Below are positions 60,144 through 64,000 of a stretch of DNA of 64,000 bases, in pieces (position 1 is the first letter of the stretch; the number at the start of each line of letters is the position of its first letter). The notes under the pieces are model-generated. The model saw only the letters and a program-made list of their open reading frames with translations. It did no database searches and had not been told where the DNA came from. A program made the position numbers and the translations under genes. The stretch is from Novosphingobium sp. (lineage in GTDB: Bacteria > Pseudomonadota > Alphaproteobacteria > Sphingomonadales > Sphingomonadaceae): assembly GCF_039595395.1 (NCBI RefSeq), contig NZ_JBCNLP010000001.1:3968001-4032000 (forward strand). Reading direction: 5' to 3'.

Positions 60144-60354
60144 ATGCGAGGGTGTTACACCCTCGCGCTCCCATTAATGTCTACGTTGCGCATCGGGTTC
60201 GGCGTTAAAGTAAGCTCGCCGCGCCGCAGGCAGGAATTTCGATGCCTGCGGCGCTTTAGGTGGCGCAGGTGGAGAGTTGGAGCGCGAAGATCGGGCGCCA
60301 CTACGCTGTCGTCGGAAGACGTTATGGGAGCGCGAGGGGGTAACCCCCTCGCAT
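60144..60354 (-). repeat. Dispersed hairpin element, copy 9 (inverted)
   Basis: Near hairpin GCGAGGGTG-TTA-CACCCTCGC, block ATTAATGTCTACGTTGCG, inner pair GCCGCAGGC / GCCTGCGGCG close together (about 60223-60254), block CGGAAGACGTTATGGGAGC, far hairpin GCGAGGGGG-TAA-CCCCCTCGC, then ATCTTCCTTCCTT. Between convergent metallo-hydrolase and cytochrome genes. Confidence 0.93.
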
Positions 60355-60363
60355 CTTCCTTCC

Positions 60364-60890
60364 TTAAACCCCTGTCATCCTTTCCAAAACTCCATCCTTC
60401 AAAACGAATTGATGCCGCAAGGCCGCCGCCACATGGAGCATGATCAGCGCGCCGAACACCAGCCCCATCACCCCATGCGAGCCGCGCGAAAACTCCACCA
60501 GAGCATCGCCTTTCGCCACCGCGAATTTCGGCACGGCGAAGAGGTTGAACCAGCGCAGCGGATACTGGCCCGCCGAACTCATCACCCAGCCGGTCAGGGG
60601 CAGCACCAGCATCAACACGTAAAACAGCGCGTGCAGCCCATGCGCCGCGCCCTTTTCCCAGCCGGGCATCTGCGCGGGCAAGGGCGGCGGGCGGTGCCCG
60701 GCACGCCACAGGATGCGCAGCACAGTCAGCGCCAGCACGGTGAGGCCGATGCTCTTGTGCAGCGGGATCACGGGCCAGTCCTTGTTCACCCAGGCATGGG
60801 CGATGCCGATCAGGATGTTGGCGATGATCAGCAGCGCAATCGCCCAGTGCAGCAAGCGGGCTCCACGATTGTAGCACTGCGCCGCCCCGT

Positions 60891-60894
<4 letters not shown>
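60364..60894 (-). CDS. Cytochrome b561-family protein
   Basis: 176 residues with four membrane helices (about 12-32, 45-62, 85-108, 143-160). Histidines at the expected haem-b positions occur in RLLHWAIALL, VIPLHKSIGL, GLHALFYVLM and LIMLHVAAAL. It passes electrons between quinol and periplasmic or cytochrome partners. Its ATG overlaps the acs stop (ATGA), so it is cotranscribed with acs. It may link the periplasmic electron carriers of this cluster to the quinone pool. Confidence 0.9.
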
Positions 60895-62856
<1,962 letters not shown>

Positions 62857-62944
62857 GGCATACTCTCTGTTTTATGGGTTCGGCGCAGAGAAAGCGGCGT
62901 TCCATCACGGAATAGAACGCCGCTCACTCCGGGTGTATTGGTCT

Positions 62945-64000
62945 TTAGAAGAACAGGATCGCGCCCGCCGCCACCGTGTCGCCCTGCGCCTTGTTGCCAT
63001 TATGCGCCTGCGCAGTGGTGTGGACATATTCGGTGATCAGCGTCACCCAGCTCGTCAGGCTGTAGCGACCCTGCCCGACCCAACTGCTGTTCTTTTTAAG
63101 CAGCGTGGGATTGGCCAGCGCATCGCTGCTGTTGGCGTAGGACAGGCTGCTCTCGCCATAGCTCACGCCCGCCGAGAATTTCCCGAAGGTCCCCATGCCC
63201 TGAAGATAGAAACCCTCGCTGTCACGGCGATGGCCGGTCGCATCGGTGTCGAACAGGTTGAGCGCCGTGGTGCCAAGGCCCGCCGCCTTGTAGTAATAGC
63301 CGGTCACCGTCAGCGGGCCGTAACCGATCTTGGCGCCCGTATCGAAGCCCTGCCCGGTGTAATTCACGCCATCGAGCCGGTTATGCCGCTGGGTGATGCC
63401 CGAGAGCCATGCACGCAGGGTCACGTCGCTGAACTTGGCATCATAGGTGATCTTGCCCTGGAACCCCGGCGAGGCGCTGGTCTCGCCCGGCCCGGTCAGC
63501 GACTGCAGCGGCTCGAACACGCCCGCGCTGACGGTAAAGCCGGAAATTCTGGGCGAGGTATAGGTGATCTGCGGCTGGAAATCGGTGTAGATATAGCCCA
63601 CGCCGATGCGCCCCAAAGATGTGTTGGCCGGCGCCACATTGCCCCCGGTGCTGCCCACCGCCAGCAGCGTCATGTCGTTGAGGATGCCTTCCGAACCGAA
63701 CAGGCCGATGTCGCGGCCCAGCTTGAACTCGCCGATGCCGGCGCGGCCCACGGTCATATAGGTCTGGCGGAAGTCGATGCCGGCGGTCTGCAGCGCGGTG
63801 TTCTGGCCGCCGCTGTTGGCGCCGCCGCCGATGGCATAGGTGGCGCTGTTGATGCCGGGATACATGCCGAAATGCGCGCCAATGTCCCAGCCCGCCTGAT
63901 GGGTGGTGATGTCGAACTTCAGATAGCCGGGCAGCAGGCCGTTGCGGATCGAGCTGGTGTTGCCGCCCGCCGCGACCACGCCGCCGACGACCGCCGTGTT
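62945..64000 (-). CDS. Gram-negative porin (partial, 5' end outside window)
   Basis: At least 351 residues; the start is beyond the right edge. The sequence has alternating beta strands with periplasmic turns, LPGYLKFDITTHQAGWDIGA early, FKLGRDIGLFGSEG (an eyelet-like loop), and ends GAILFF with a C-terminal Phe needed for barrel assembly. Lies 88 bases downstream... in minus-strand order upstream of acs, and may be coexpressed to import small carboxylates or alcohols, which is inference. Confidence 0.87.
   Translation of the reverse strand, partial: NTAVVGGVVAAGGNTSSIRNGLLPGYLKFDITTHQAGWDIGAHFGMYPGINSATYAIGGGANSGGQNTALQTAGIDFRQTYMTVGRAGIGEFKLGRDIGLFGSEGILNDMTLLAVGSTGGNVAPANTSLGRIGVGYIYTDFQPQITYTSPRISGFTVSAGVFEPLQSLTGPGETSASPGFQGKITYDAKFSDVTLRAWLSGITQRHNRLDGVNYTGQGFDTGAKIGYGPLTVTGYYYKAAGLGTTALNLFDTDATGHRRDSEGFYLQGMGTFGKFSAGVSYGESSLSYANSSDALANPTLLKKNSSWVGQGRYSLTSWVTLITEYVHTTAQAHNGNKAQGDTVAAGAILFF

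Overview
The window reads as a chromosomal stretch of a GC-rich alphaproteobacterium, most probably a sphingomonad close to Novosphingobium. The grounds are gene content and order: a MipZ-type division ATPase and no Min system, a tonB-exbB-exbD-exbD operon, TamA/TamB, a RamB-type regulator beside isocitrate lyase, and many TonB-type and outer-membrane proteins. This assignment rests on recalled family knowledge, not on a search. I see no tRNA, rRNA, CRISPR array, prophage, transposase or plasmid gene.

Layout. 1-2.5 kb: partial pheS, an AraC-type regulator and rplT/rpmI on the minus strand. 2.6-3.7 kb: two large palindromes, then bfd and bfr (iron storage) on the plus strand. 3.8-10.6 kb: minus-strand genes for a gamma-glutamylcyclotransferase-like protein, an inositol-phosphatase-family enzyme, a cyclase-family protein, prs, glpX, hom and an unknown secreted protein. 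11-13.7 kb: tonB-exbB-exbD-exbD. 13.8-18.1 kb: a tightly coupled J-domain/phosphomannomutase/DEXH-helicase operon. 18.1-24.7 kb: mipZ, panC, a YegD-like Hsp70, a sugar dehydrogenase-cytochrome c, a secreted nuclease and small genes. 24.7-31.3 kb: tamA-tamB and a small lipoprotein. 31.4-40.2 kb: pyrC, a MoeB/ThiF enzyme, a sirtuin, dapB, nth, a dicarboxylate-type symporter, dapE and an S1/P1 nuclease. 40.5-43.9 kb: the classical rpmH-rnpA-yidD-yidC-engB operon. 44.3-51.5 kb: comM, a TonB-dependent receptor, a DUF72 protein, an SRPBCC membrane protein and a nucleotide pyrophosphatase-like enzyme.

51.5-64 kb looks like a two-carbon (ethanol/acetate) assimilation region. It holds malate synthase G, a small unknown protein, isocitrate lyase, its divergent RamB-like regulator, pseudoazurin, three members of the so-called quinoprotein relay families (Cys-Cys-Trp protein, SoxYZ-like carrier, metallo-hydrolase), a cytochrome b561, acetyl-CoA synthetase and a porin. 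Together they could oxidise a small substrate in the periplasm, activate the resulting acetate and feed the glyoxylate shunt. The acs gene is odd: its middle looks like a Pseudomonas-type acs while both ends look native, and the reading frame is broken.

The most striking non-coding signal is a family of about 180-270 bp intergenic elements. Eight full or nearly full copies and one half copy lie between 3.7 and 60.4 kb, in both orientations. Each has a GC-rich hairpin at either end, usually an inner palindrome, and purine/pyrimidine tracts outside the hairpins. The paired arms vary in concert between copies, which points to selection on the fold. A second, shorter palindromic family occurs twice (18.1 and 39.1 kb).
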